Shown in pieces: positions 35,894 to 44,872 of a stretch of DNA of 64,000 bases. Origin of the DNA: Thermobacillus sp. ZCTH02-B1 (GTDB lineage: Bacteria; Bacillota; Bacilli; Paenibacillales; Paenibacillaceae). Where the stretch lies: NCBI RefSeq assembly GCF_002159085.1, contig NZ_LZRU01000030.1:62001-126000 (forward strand). The letters run 5' to 3'. Within the stretch, counting starts at the first letter, position 1. Every line of letters starts with the position of its first letter. Under the pieces are notes generated by a model. The model was not told where the DNA came from. It ran no database searches and worked only from the letters and a program-made list of their open reading frames with translations. The position numbers were made by a program, and so were the translations under genes.

Positions 35894-36904
35894 CTATCCG
35901 TGGTACAATCCTCCGTAGCCCATGCCGGCGATTGTATCCCGCGTGATGCGATCCCCCGCGAGGATGCGCGGCAACAGGACGTCGAACGACGTGTACGGAT
36001 CGTGCATGACGCAGCCGGGGAGTCCCAGGATCGGGACGTCGCCCAGATAGCCGACAAGCAGCATGGAACCCGGAAGCATCGGCGTCCCGTAGCTGACGAT
36101 GTCCGCGCCGGCTTCCCGGATCGCCCCGGGCGTCCGGTCGTCCGGGTCGACGGACATGCCTCCGGTCACCAATATCATATCATACCCTTGTTCCAGCAAA
36201 TAGTGAATCTCCGTGACAATTTGTTGACGATCGTCCGGCGCGAAGCGCTGCTCGGCGACCTCCGAACCGAGCGCCTCCAGCTTGGCGCGGACGACCGGGC
36301 CGAACCTGTCCCGGATGCGGCCGCTGTACACTTCGCTGCCGGTGACGAGCAGCCCGGCGCGGACGGAACGGAGCGGCCGCACGGACAGCGGTCCGCCGCC
36401 GTGCCGCGCGCGCCATTCCGCGGCCAGGGCCTCGGCCGCCGCGATCTTCCGCTCCTCGATGACGAGCGGAATCGCGCGCACCGCCGCGATGCTCTCACCG
36501 GGCCGTAGCAGGGCATCCTTCCGGACCGTCGCGAGCGCGATGTCGCCGATCTCGTTCACGCTGCGCACGAACGCCTCGTCGACGGCGGCAAGGCCGATCC
36601 GCTGCGCCTTCAGCGTCACCTTGCCTTCGGCCGGCTCGCCGAACGCGACATCGTCGCCGGCGAGCGCCCGGGCCAGGCGAAGCGCGGCGTCATCCTCGTG
36701 CAGGTCGCCCTCGCCGAGCTCCAGCACATAAATGTGCGCCTTGCCGATGTCCAGCAGCTTCGGAATGTCCTCTTCGGTGATCACATGCCCCTTGCGGAAC
36801 AGCCGTCCCTTGAACTGTCCGGGGATGATCTGCGTCAGGTCGTGGGCCAGCCGGAGCCCGACGGCTTCTTCGACCGGCACCTCGCGCAGCCTCGTCGTCT
36901 TCAT
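35894..36904 (-). CDS. MoeA-like molybdopterin-binding protein (MPT domain)
   Basis: A 336-residue protein of the molybdopterin-binding family (COG0303-like). The N-terminal half (VEEAVGLRLAHDLTQIIPGQFKGRLFRKGHVITEEDIPKLLDIGKAHIYVLEL) resembles MoeA domain I. The C-terminal half is a MoCF fold with LLVTGSEVYSGRIRDRFGPV, MILVTGGMSVDPDDRTPGAIREAG and ILGLPGCVMHDPYTSFDVLLPRIL. It is shorter than true MoeA (~400), lacking the usual domain IV. It lies 14 bp after the MogA/MoaB gene and likely acts in molybdenum insertion or a related step. Confidence 0.8.
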   Translation of the reverse strand: MKTTRLREVPVEEAVGLRLAHDLTQIIPGQFKGRLFRKGHVITEEDIPKLLDIGKAHIYVLELGEGDLHEDDAALRLARALAGDDVAFGEPAEGKVTLKAQRIGLAAVDEAFVRSVNEIGDIALATVRKDALLRPGESIAAVRAIPLVIEERKIAAAEALAAEWRARHGGGPLSVRPLRSVRAGLLVTGSEVYSGRIRDRFGPVVRAKLEALGSEVAEQRFAPDDRQQIVTEIHYLLEQGYDMILVTGGMSVDPDDRTPGAIREAGADIVSYGTPMLPGSMLLVGYLGDVPILGLPGCVMHDPYTSFDVLLPRILAGDRITRDTIAGMGYGGLYHG

Positions 36905-36918
36905 GTTCCGCCCCCGCT

Positions 36919-37410
36919 TCAGCCGTGTTCCGTCTGCCGTCCGGTGAGGACCGCCAGCGCGTGCGGCAGTTGGTCCATGATCGCCATCAGGCTCTCCTGC
37001 ACGCCCTTCGGACTGCCCGGCAGATTGATGATCAGCGTGCGGCCGCGGATGCCGGCGATGCCGCGCGAGAGCATCGCGGCGCGGGTTCTCGCCATCGCGC
37101 CGGCCCGCATCGCCTCCGGAATGCCCGGAACCCTGCGCTCGATGACGCGCTCGGTCGCCTCCGGCGTGACGTCGCGGGGGCCGAGCCCCGTCCCGCCCGT
37201 CGTCAGGATCAGGTCCGGACGGTAATACTCGGTGATCTCGATCAGCGCCGCCGTAATCTCGTCCTGGTCGTCCGGCACGATGCGGTATTCGACGATCTCG
37301 GCGCCGATTTCTTCTTCCATCAGTTCGCGGATCACCTGGGCGCTCGTGTCCTCCCGCTCTCCCGCGGCCCCCCTGTCGCTCGCCGTCAGAATCGCAACTC
37401 TCCAACGCAT
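36919..37410 (-). CDS. MogA/MoaB-family molybdenum cofactor biosynthesis protein
   Basis: A 163-residue MoCF-fold protein that adenylates molybdopterin. The motifs are ILTASDRGAAGEREDTS, LILTTGGTGLGPRDVTPEAT and TLIINLPGSPKGVQESLMAI. Start at ATG 37410, which has GGGAGGGG upstream; a longer ORF is possible but without family similarity. Between moaC and the MoeA-like gene. Confidence 0.92.
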   Translation of the reverse strand: MRWRVAILTASDRGAAGEREDTSAQVIRELMEEEIGAEIVEYRIVPDDQDEITAALIEITEYYRPDLILTTGGTGLGPRDVTPEATERVIERRVPGIPEAMRAGAMARTRAAMLSRGIAGIRGRTLIINLPGSPKGVQESLMAIMDQLPHALAVLTGRQTEHG

Positions 37411-37582
37411 CCGTTTCCCCTCCCAAGGCATGACGGGCGGTGCCCCGCCTCCGCAAGACGCCTCCGTCATGCGAATGAGACGAAAAATCAGCCTTCGGCG
37501 TTCTCTATCTCTCGGATCGGACCACGGCCCGCAAGCCGGCCGCGTCCTCCGTCGCCGCGCAATTCCTTCGGCCCGCGGAAGC

Positions 37583-38074
37583 TCAAGCCCGTTCCTCCGT
37601 CCGCTCGTAGTCGCCGCTCGTGCCGCCCGTCTTGCGGACGAGGCGTGTCGGGCCGATCTCCATGTCCCTCTGCAGCGCCTTGCACATGTCGTAGACGGTC
37701 AGCGCCGCCGCCGACACGGCGGTGAGCGCCTCCATCTCCACGCCGGTCCTGCCGACCGTCTTCACGGTCGCTTCGATGTGCAGACGATCGACGCCGTTGT
37801 CGCTGAACCGGATGTCTATGCCGGCAAGCGGCAGCGGGTGGCACAGCGGAATCCATTCGCTCGTCCGCTTCGCCGCCATGATGCCCGCCACCTGCGCGAC
37901 GGCCAGCACGTCGCCCTTGCCGACCCGTCCGCTGCGGATCGCCGCGAGCGTCTCCGGGCGCATCGTGACGGTCGTCTCGGCCACCGCCGTCCGCTCCGTC
38001 GCGTCCTTGCCCGTCACATCCACCATGCGCGCCCGCCCCTGGTCGTTGAAATGCGAGAATCCCTTGTCCGCCAT
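37583..38074 (-). CDS. moaC: Cyclic pyranopterin monophosphate synthase
   Basis: A 163-residue MoaC enzyme for the first steps of molybdenum cofactor synthesis, acting with MoaA (not in the window). [39 protein letters not shown] and [23 protein letters not shown] are the family blocks; Lys and His residues of the active site are kept. Start at ATG 38074 with GGGAGGCGG upstream. 172 bp separate it from the MogA/MoaB gene; I see nothing there beyond a weak GCC/GGC hairpin with TTTTT. Confidence 0.95.
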   Translation of the reverse strand: MADKGFSHFNDQGRARMVDVTGKDATERTAVAETTVTMRPETLAAIRSGRVGKGDVLAVAQVAGIMAAKRTSEWIPLCHPLPLAGIDIRFSDNGVDRLHIEATVKTVGRTGVEMEALTAVSAAALTVYDMCKALQRDMEIGPTRLVRKTGGTSGDYERTEERA

Positions 38075-38124
38075 CCGTTCCGCCTCCCCGCCGCCTGCAC
38101 GGCATGAACCCGGGGCCGCAGCCG

Positions 38125-38736
38125 TCAACCCGGCTCCCGCACGAAATGCACGCCTTCTTCCGTCACATAGCCGTCGACCCGGGCGTCGTGCGGTTCGACG
38201 GGCAGCACGGGCACGATCTGGAGCCCGAAGGCCAGGCCCATCCAGGGGGCCGCGCCTCCCGCCGCGCGCATGCGCTCCGCGAACCGGTCGTAATAGCCGC
38301 CGCCGTAGCCGAGCCGGCTCCCGTCCGGCGCAAAGGCGAGCCCCGGGACGAAGACGGCGCCGACGGCCGCAAGATCCTCCCAGCGCTCCGCGCGCGCAGG
38401 GTCCGGTTCCGGCAGGCCGTACGCTCCCGACCGCAATTCGTCAAGGCTCCGCACCCGGAACAGGACGAGCGACCGGTCCGGCACGGAGCAGACGGGCAGC
38501 AGGACGGCCAGCCCCTCGCGCAGGCCCCACTCGAGCAGCGGCCGCGTGTCCAGCTCCGAACGGAACGGGGCGTAGGCGAGGAAGACATCCGTCCCCTTCT
38601 CCCGCAGCCACCTGGCGGCGTGGGCGCACGCCCTTTCGGACATGAGCCGCCGGGAAGGCTCCGGAATCCCGTCGCGAAGCGCGGCCATCTTCCGCCGCAG
38701 CGCCGCCTTGCCGGCATGCCGGCTGCCGCTTGCCAC
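38125..38736 (-). CDS. 5-formyltetrahydrofolate cyclo-ligase
   Basis: A 203-residue enzyme that turns 5-formyl-THF into methenyl-THF with ATP. The signature [15 protein letters not shown] is near residues 143-157, with [14 protein letters not shown] before it; the N-terminal [13 protein letters not shown] helix is present. Start is GTG at 38736 with AAAGGCGGA upstream. It lies 50 bp before moaC on the same strand and probably heads the moa unit. Confidence 0.93.
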   Translation of the reverse strand: MASGSRHAGKAALRRKMAALRDGIPEPSRRLMSERACAHAARWLREKGTDVFLAYAPFRSELDTRPLLEWGLREGLAVLLPVCSVPDRSLVLFRVRSLDELRSGAYGLPEPDPARAERWEDLAAVGAVFVPGLAFAPDGSRLGYGGGYYDRFAERMRAAGGAAPWMGLAFGLQIVPVLPVEPHDARVDGYVTEEGVHFVREPG

Positions 38737-38927
38737 GATCGAATCCGCCTTTCCCGCCTTGATGTATGAATAATGCGTGAATAATCTGTCATCAGTTTAC
38801 CATTCCGCCGCGCAATTCGCCAATGGCGCCGCGCGCATGAAAGGCGCCGGACGGCGCGATACTATCCGTGATATTCCATGACAGTCGACCCGGCCCCCGG
38901 CCGGATCGCGGAGGTGGGGTACACAGC

Positions 38928-40844
38928 ATGGCCCGGAACAACAACAAGCGGAGGAACATCGGGCGCAAGGCCGGCTTGCTGGTGCTGGCCGCCGGCGTCG
39001 CCTTGACCGTGCTCGCATTGTACGCGCATCCGACATACGTCTATATACCGGACCGGGAGCACCTCCTGAACCCGAACGGAGAACCGGCGGTACGCGCGGC
39101 GGAGTCCGCGGACGGTCCGGAGCGGACGGACCCGGAGACGCTGAAACTCGGACGGCGCGCGTTTTACGGCGAGACGTTCGGCAACGAACTTTTTCTCATG
39201 GACATCATGGGGCTGCTGGACGGTCCGCTGACCGTCCGCGGCATTTTGAAGGCGGCTGCCGCGCTGAGGGGGGAAGGCACGACCAACCTGAAAGTGAAGG
39301 CGGAGAAGGACGCCGTCGTCGGCGGCCGGAAGATCCGCAAGGGCGACCTCATCGATACCGGCCTCGATGTCGCGAAGGGATCGGTGGTGCCGCTCGGCTT
39401 GAAAATCACGATGGACAAAGGCAAAATCCGCGTCGGCGTCGGCTGCATCGCCTGCCACGCCGTCTACGATCCGGCGAGCGGCAAGGTCGTCGAGGGCCCG
39501 CCGAACCGTGACCTGAACGTCGGGTTCATGCTCGCGCTGGCGGAGAATTCGGCGGCTTTTTTCACGCATACCGGGGTGACGAAGGAACAGATCGAGGGGC
39601 TGATGCGTTTCAAGGAAGAGGCGAAGAGCTGGGTGACGGACGGCGAAGGCAAGCGCACGCCGCTGCCCGATCCGGACGAGCTGGAGCGGCTGGTCGACGA
39701 GGAGCTCATGAAATGGCCTCCGGGATCCATCGACACCTCGATTGACATGGTGAACAATCCGGTCCAGATTCCCGACTCGTTCACGCTCGGCGATCATCCG
39801 TACAACTGGAACGGCACGGCCTTCGCCGGCCCGTTCAAGGGGCTGATGACGTTCTCGGGCGTCCCGAACGCGCAGAACATGGACGCGCTGGCGCAGGTCG
39901 GCCTGAGCGAAACGCTGTTCGGGCTCGACCGGGAAGTCTACATGGGCATCCTGCTGCAGCGGGCCGCATCGCCCAAATACCGGTACGATCCGGAGAAGGG
40001 GAGCAAGCCGAGCGAACAGTTCGCGGCCGTGGACCCGACGCCGGACTCGCCGGGCATCATCCGGTCGGTGCCGACGCCCGTCCATCCGCGCGCGTCGTTC
40101 GTCTCGGTGTCCGGCGTGCTCTCCTCCGTGCCCGGCCATCCGGTCAACCGGCACACGCTGGCGATATCCGCCTACCAGAATACGTTGAAGCCGCCCCGCT
40201 CCGGCCTCAAGCGGAACGCCGCGATGGCGGCGGAAGGCGAGCGGGTGTTCCGCCGGGCGGGCTGCGTCTCCTGCCACGCCGGCCCGTATCTCACGAACAA
40301 CCGGATCGTCTCGGCGGCCGTCATCGGCACGAATCCGTCCCGCGCGAAGTCGTTCAAGAAAACGGAAGCGTTCTGGGGTCCGCCGCTCATGTACGATTAC
40401 GACACGCCCGTGCCGCTGCCGGCGAAGCCGAAGCTGCACCGCATGTCGCTGAACGGCATGAGCGAAGACCAGATCCGGCTGGCCTTCGCGCGCGGCGATT
40501 CGCCGGGCGGTTACAAGACGCCGAGCCTGTACGGACTGTACTGGTCGGCGCCGTACCTGCACGACGGCGGCGTCGCGGCGGGACCGGAGCCGGGACAATA
40601 CGGCATCCCCGGTACGTTCGGAGCCGGCGTCCTCCCCGACCCGGTCGAGAGCCTGCGCGCGCTCGTCGACCAGGAGCTGCGCCGGAAAGTCGTCGAGGCG
40701 AACCATGCCGACCGCGGTCTGCGGGAAGCCAACGTGGAAGGCGTGGGCCACGAATATTGGGTCGATGAGTCGACGGGCTTCACGCGGCGGGAACAGGACG
40801 CGCTCATCCATTACCTGCTGACGCTGCACGACGAAGATAAATAG
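38928..40844 (+). CDS. Membrane-anchored di-haem c-type cytochrome (CcpA/MauG-like)
   Basis: A 638-residue protein. One N-terminal membrane anchor (KAGLLVLAAGVALTVLALYA) is followed by a long extracytoplasmic part with two haem c motifs: GCIACHA at about residue 182 and GCVSCHA at about residue 446. The C-terminal half (KRNAAMAAEGERVFRRAGCVSCHAGPYL ... KTPSLYGLYWSAPYLHDGGVA) resembles the di-haem cytochrome c peroxidase/MauG group; WSAPYLHDG is diagnostic of that fold. The ATG at 38928 has GGAGGTGGGG upstream. No clear partner gene is near; the ABC-F gene follows after 141 bp. Peroxidase activity is inferred only from the fold. Confidence 0.85.
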   Translation: MARNNNKRRNIGRKAGLLVLAAGVALTVLALYAHPTYVYIPDREHLLNPNGEPAVRAAESADGPERTDPETLKLGRRAFYGETFGNELFLMDIMGLLDGPLTVRGILKAAAALRGEGTTNLKVKAEKDAVVGGRKIRKGDLIDTGLDVAKGSVVPLGLKITMDKGKIRVGVGCIACHAVYDPASGKVVEGPPNRDLNVGFMLALAENSAAFFTHTGVTKEQIEGLMRFKEEAKSWVTDGEGKRTPLPDPDELERLVDEELMKWPPGSIDTSIDMVNNPVQIPDSFTLGDHPYNWNGTAFAGPFKGLMTFSGVPNAQNMDALAQVGLSETLFGLDREVYMGILLQRAASPKYRYDPEKGSKPSEQFAAVDPTPDSPGIIRSVPTPVHPRASFVSVSGVLSSVPGHPVNRHTLAISAYQNTLKPPRSGLKRNAAMAAEGERVFRRAGCVSCHAGPYLTNNRIVSAAVIGTNPSRAKSFKKTEAFWGPPLMYDYDTPVPLPAKPKLHRMSLNGMSEDQIRLAFARGDSPGGYKTPSLYGLYWSAPYLHDGGVAAGPEPGQYGIPGTFGAGVLPDPVESLRALVDQELRRKVVEANHADRGLREANVEGVGHEYWVDESTGFTRREQDALIHYLLTLHDEDK

Positions 40845-40985
40845 TGCCGGTTGGCGCTCCGTTCCGCGCCTCTCCCCGAGGTTCCGCTCGGCGCCGGAAT
40901 CATGTACACTGTTCAGTGTGGCCGCGCGCCGCAGGCGGCGGCGCACGAGAACCGCCGTTGCGGGAGAAGGCTGCGGAGGATCGAC

Positions 40986-43073
40986 ATGCTGCTTCAACTT
41001 TCGGGTATTTCGAAGCGCTACGGCGCAGAACCGGTGCTGAACAACATTTCGTTTCATGTGAACGAGCGCGAGCGGATCGGCATGGTCGGCGTGAACGGCG
41101 CGGGCAAGTCGACGCTGCTCGCGATCATCGCCGGCGAGCTGGTTCCGGACGCCGGAACGGTGAACCGGCGCAAGGGCATCCGGATCGGCTACCTGGCCCA
41201 GAACGGCGGTCTGCATTCGGAGCGGACGATCTGGGAGGAGATGCGGGACGTTTTTGCCGACGTGCTGGAAATGGAGCGGGAAATGCGGGAACTGGAAATC
41301 CGCATCGCCGATCCGAAGGAGATGGAGAACCCGGGGCGGTACGAGGAACTGCTGACCCGGTACGCGGCGCTGTCCGACCGGTTCCGCGAGCGGGGCGGAT
41401 TCGGGATTGACAATCGAATCCGCAGCGTGCTGCACGGAATGGGCTTCGGCGCGTATCCGCCGGATACGCCGGTCGCCGCGCTGAGCGGCGGGCAGAAGAC
41501 GCGGCTCGCGCTGGCGCGGCTCCTGCTGCAGGAGCCGGACCTGCTTCTCCTGGACGAACCGACAAACCATCTTGACATCGAGACGCTGTCCTGGCTTGAA
41601 GACTATCTGCGCGGCTATCCGGGCGCGATTCTCGTCGTGTCCCACGACCGGTATTTCCTCGATGCGCTGGCGGAAAGCATCATCGAAATCGAGCGGCACG
41701 CGGCGAAGCGGTATACCGGCAACTACAGCCGCTACATCGAACAGAAGGCCGCCGAATACGAAGCGCAGCTCAAGGCCTACGAACAGCAGCAGGAAGAAAT
41801 CGCGCGGATGGAAGATTTCATCCGCCGCAACATCGCCCGCGCCTCGACGTCGAAGCGGGCGAGAAGCCGGCGCAAGATGCTCGAGCGCATGGAACGGGTC
41901 GAACGGCCGGCCGGCGAGGCGAAGCGGGCTTCGTTCGCGTTCGAGATCGACCGGCAGACCGGCGTCGACGTGCTGGAGGTGCAAGATCTGGCGGTCCGGT
42001 TCGAGGGGAGCGACCGGCCGCTGTTCCGGAACGTCTCGTTCCGGCTTCAGCGCGGCGAGACCGTCGCCATCGCGGGCCCGAACGGCATCGGCAAGTCGAC
42101 GCTGCTCAAGGCGCTGCTCGGGAAGATTCAACCGGAGACCGGCATGATCCGGTTCGGCGCCAACGTGAAGATCGGCTACTACGACCAGGAACAGGCGAAT
42201 CTCCATCCCGACAACACCGTGCTCGACGAGGTGTGGAACGCCTTTCCGCATCTCGAGGAAGTACGCATCCGCACCGTGCTCGGCCATTTCCTGTTCAGCG
42301 GCGAGGACGTGCTCAAGAAGATCGCGTCGCTGAGCGGCGGCGAGAAGGCGCGGGTGGCGCTCGCGAAGCTGATGCTCGAGCGGGCGAACGTGCTCATCCT
42401 GGACGAACCGACGAACCATCTGGATCTGTACAGCAGGGAAGCCCTCGAGACGGCGCTTGCCGAATTCGAGGGCACGCTGCTGTTCATTTCGCACGACCGC
42501 TATTTTCTGAACAAAATGGCCGAGCGGATCCTCGAGCTGACGCCGGACGGCGTGCGGGTCTGGCTGGGCAATTACGACGACATGCTCGAGAAGAAGCGCG
42601 AACTGGCGGAACTCGGGGCTGCTCCGGAGCCGGCGCCGCACCCGGGGGACCGGGCGAACGGCGGCGCGGCGCGGACGGAGGCGCGGAACGGAGCGGGCGT
42701 CGGAATGGCACAGACCGTTGCGCGGAGCGATGCAAGCGGCGGAACGGCGCGGGGGGACGACGGCCGCGGGACGGGAAGCGCCGCGGAAGCGCGCGATGCC
42801 GGGGCGCGCACGGGCGGCACCGCTTCGGGTGAAATGTCCTACGAAGCCATGAAGCAGGCGAAGCGGCTGGAACGCCAGCGCCAGCGGCGGATCGAGCAGC
42901 TCGAAGCGGAGATCGAGTCGCTTGAGGCGGCGATCGCCGCCATCGAAGCCGAATTGGCGGACCCGGCGGTCTATATGGACTACATGCTCGTGCAGGAGAA
43001 GCAAAAACTGCTGGACGAGAAGCGTTCCGCGCTGGAGAGCGCGTATGCGGAGTGGGAACAGCTCATGGCCTGA
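40986..43073 (+). CDS. ABC-F family ATPase (YdiF-like) with coiled-coil tail
   Basis: A 695-residue soluble protein with two ABC domains and no membrane helices. Walker A motifs are GVNGAGKST (about 36-44) and GPNGIGKST (about 365-373); signatures AALSGGQKTRLALARLLL and ASLSGGEKARVALAKLML; both Walker B regions read LDEPTNHLD. The linker has the YEAQLKAYEQQQEEI helix. Between the second domain and the C-terminal coiled coil (MKQAKRLERQRQRRIEQLEAEIESLEA) lies an ~80-residue Gly/Ala/Arg low-complexity insert. ABC-F proteins act on ribosomes in translation or antibiotic protection. ATG 40986 has GGAGG upstream. Confidence 0.94.
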   Translation: MLLQLSGISKRYGAEPVLNNISFHVNERERIGMVGVNGAGKSTLLAIIAGELVPDAGTVNRRKGIRIGYLAQNGGLHSERTIWEEMRDVFADVLEMEREMRELEIRIADPKEMENPGRYEELLTRYAALSDRFRERGGFGIDNRIRSVLHGMGFGAYPPDTPVAALSGGQKTRLALARLLLQEPDLLLLDEPTNHLDIETLSWLEDYLRGYPGAILVVSHDRYFLDALAESIIEIERHAAKRYTGNYSRYIEQKAAEYEAQLKAYEQQQEEIARMEDFIRRNIARASTSKRARSRRKMLERMERVERPAGEAKRASFAFEIDRQTGVDVLEVQDLAVRFEGSDRPLFRNVSFRLQRGETVAIAGPNGIGKSTLLKALLGKIQPETGMIRFGANVKIGYYDQEQANLHPDNTVLDEVWNAFPHLEEVRIRTVLGHFLFSGEDVLKKIASLSGGEKARVALAKLMLERANVLILDEPTNHLDLYSREALETALAEFEGTLLFISHDRYFLNKMAERILELTPDGVRVWLGNYDDMLEKKRELAELGAAPEPAPHPGDRANGGAARTEARNGAGVGMAQTVARSDASGGTARGDDGRGTGSAAEARDAGARTGGTASGEMSYEAMKQAKRLERQRQRRIEQLEAEIESLEAAIAAIEAELADPAVYMDYMLVQEKQKLLDEKRSALESAYAEWEQLMA

Positions 43074-43210
43074 CGCGCATGCGCCGGGGATGCCGGACCG
43101 CCGGCGGCGGGCGGGCCGTCGTCCCCCGGAGCCCCTTGATTCAGGCCGTTTTCCCGGAACCCGTCACCGCCGCAAGCGCCGCCGGCACCGCGGCGCCGGC
43201 TGCTTCCGCC

Positions 43211-44452
43211 CTACCGGCGCCGGTCCTTCGGCAGCAGGAACGCGAGCAGCCCGGTCAACGGCAGCCAGCTGATCGCGTCGATGACCGGGATCGGATTTTC
43301 TCCGATCGCGCTCATCCATTCGCCGAGCACGACGGCGCCCAGCGCCCCCATGCCGAACGCAAGGCCGACGATCAGCCCGGATGCCATGCCGACGTTCCGC
43401 GGCATGAGTTCCTGCGCATAGACGACGCATACCGAAAATCCCGACATCATGATGAAGCCGAGCACGGTGACGACCGGGAAGATCGCCTCAAGCGCGAGAT
43501 GCGGCAGCATCAGCGCGAACGGCGCCGATCCGAGCAGCGAGAAGATGATCATGTTCTTCCGTCCGTATCGGTCGCCCCAGATGCCGCCGAAGAACGTGCC
43601 CGCCACGCCGGCGCCCAGATAGAGGAACAGCGCGAGCTGGGCGGTCTGTTTCGACACCCCGAACTTGTCTTCGAGATAGAACGGATAAAAATTGTTGATG
43701 CCCGCGGCGTACCACGACCGTGCGAACACGATCAGCACGAGCAGCGCCAGCGCGAAGGCGACCATCCCGCGGGAGAGCCCGTCCCCCCGCGGGGCTTCGG
43801 CAGCCGCGCCTTCCGCCGCCCTGCTCCTCCGCTTCACCGGCGCGCCGTGCGCGGCCAGCTGCTTCCGATACCAGGGCACGATGTACAACCCGATCGCGAT
43901 CGCGGCGCCCGCGAGCAGCATGCCCCAGGCCGCGCCGCGCTGGCCGAGCGGGATGAAAATTGCGATCGTCATGAGCGGCGCCAGCATCGAACCGGCGTTC
44001 CCGCCCATCTGGTAGACCGACTGGGCGAAGCTGCGCCGGTCGCCCGCCGCGAAATAGACGACCCGCGAGCCCTCCGGATGGAACACCGCCGATCCGATCC
44101 CGATCAGGACGGTCGCCAGCAGCAGCAGCCAATAATTCGGCGCGAACGCCAGCCCGGCGATGCCGAGCAGGCTCATTCCCATGCCGATCGGCAGCATGCC
44201 GGGAGTCGGCCGCCGGTCGGAATACAGGCCGACCACGGGCTGCATGACGGACGATGTCATGTTGAGGGTGAAACTGATCCATCCGATCTGCGACAGCGTC
44301 AGCGACAGGGAATCGCGCAGCACGGGGAACAGCGCCGTTACGACGGTCTGCATCGAATCGTTCAGCATGTGGATCGCGCTGACCGCGAGCAGGATCGAAT
44401 AGACCGTCGCGCTCGTCCGGGCGATCCTCCGGGCATCAACATCCGTGTTCAA
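43211..44452 (-). CDS. MFS exporter, fosmidomycin-resistance (Fsr)-like
   Basis: A 413-residue 12-helix transporter. ILLAVSAIHMLNDSMQTVVTALFPVLRDSLSLTLSQIG near the start and LYSDRRPTPGMLPIGMG after the second helix match the Fsr/MFS group; HPEGSRVVYFAAGDRRSFAQSVYQMGGNAGSMLAP is also characteristic. A Arg/Ala-rich cytoplasmic loop sits mid-protein. Start is uncertain: TTG at 44452 has GGAAGGAG 11 bases upstream and is preferred; ATG 44479 lacks an RBS. Substrate unknown. It stands alone. Confidence 0.9.
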   Translation of the reverse strand: MNTDVDARRIARTSATVYSILLAVSAIHMLNDSMQTVVTALFPVLRDSLSLTLSQIGWISFTLNMTSSVMQPVVGLYSDRRPTPGMLPIGMGMSLLGIAGLAFAPNYWLLLLATVLIGIGSAVFHPEGSRVVYFAAGDRRSFAQSVYQMGGNAGSMLAPLMTIAIFIPLGQRGAAWGMLLAGAAIAIGLYIVPWYRKQLAAHGAPVKRRSRAAEGAAAEAPRGDGLSRGMVAFALALLVLIVFARSWYAAGINNFYPFYLEDKFGVSKQTAQLALFLYLGAGVAGTFFGGIWGDRYGRKNMIIFSLLGSAPFALMLPHLALEAIFPVVTVLGFIMMSGFSVCVVYAQELMPRNVGMASGLIVGLAFGMGALGAVVLGEWMSAIGENPIPVIDAISWLPLTGLLAFLLPKDRRR

Positions 44453-44612
44453 ACAAGCTGCGTCTCCTTCCGGGACCATGATAATTATTTTCAGTCTAGA
44501 CCCGTCCCGGTACCGCGTCAAATGCCGGATAAGACAAAATACGCGGATTTCGGCCCGTCCCGGACCGCGTCGGACCGGCGGCGGCACCGGATCGATCGTT
44601 GCGAAGGCTTAC

Positions 44613-44806
44613 GGATCGTCAGGGGCGGTCCGGCAGATTCGCTGTGCAGCCGTTCCGGATCGTCAGAGGCGGTCCGGCAGATTCGTTGCGCAGCCGTTCC
44701 GTCACGAAGTACGCGTCGGAGGCGCTCCTCCCGGGTGCGTGCCGGGCAAGGATGCCGCCCGTCCGGTTCTCGTCCGGTCCGTGCCGGATGCCGCCCGTCC
44801 GGTTCG
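44613..44806. repeat. Short direct repeats in the gap before the CE7 gene
   Basis: Two 44-bp tandem units start at 44613 and 44657 (differences at a few bases). Further on, ATGCCGCCCGTCCGGTTC occurs twice (44752 and 44789). The 420-bp gap between the MFS and CE7 genes otherwise holds the CE7 terminator and no supported gene. Confidence 0.8.
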
Positions 44807-44808
44807 AA

Positions 44809-44844
44809 GAAAAAAAGCCCCCGCCCCGACGGGGCGGAAGGCTT
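44809..44844 (-). terminator. Terminator of the CE7 esterase gene
   Basis: Minus-strand AAGCCTTCCGCCCC pairs with GGGGCGGGGGCTT (one mismatch) around a 4-base loop, followed by TTTTTT. It lies 29 bp after the stop codon. Confidence 0.85.
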
Positions 44845-44872
44845 CTTCCCGAACGGCCGCGCATGTCCGGCG

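Noticed and set aside
36925..37725. 266-residue plus-strand ORF over mogA/moaB
   Set aside because: Antisense to a well-conserved gene with clear MoCF motifs; no RBS or domain of its own.
38862..43004. 1380-residue minus-strand ORF
   Set aside because: Antisense to the di-haem cytochrome and ABC-F genes, whose motifs are clear; the ORF is the complement of codon-biased GC-rich genes.
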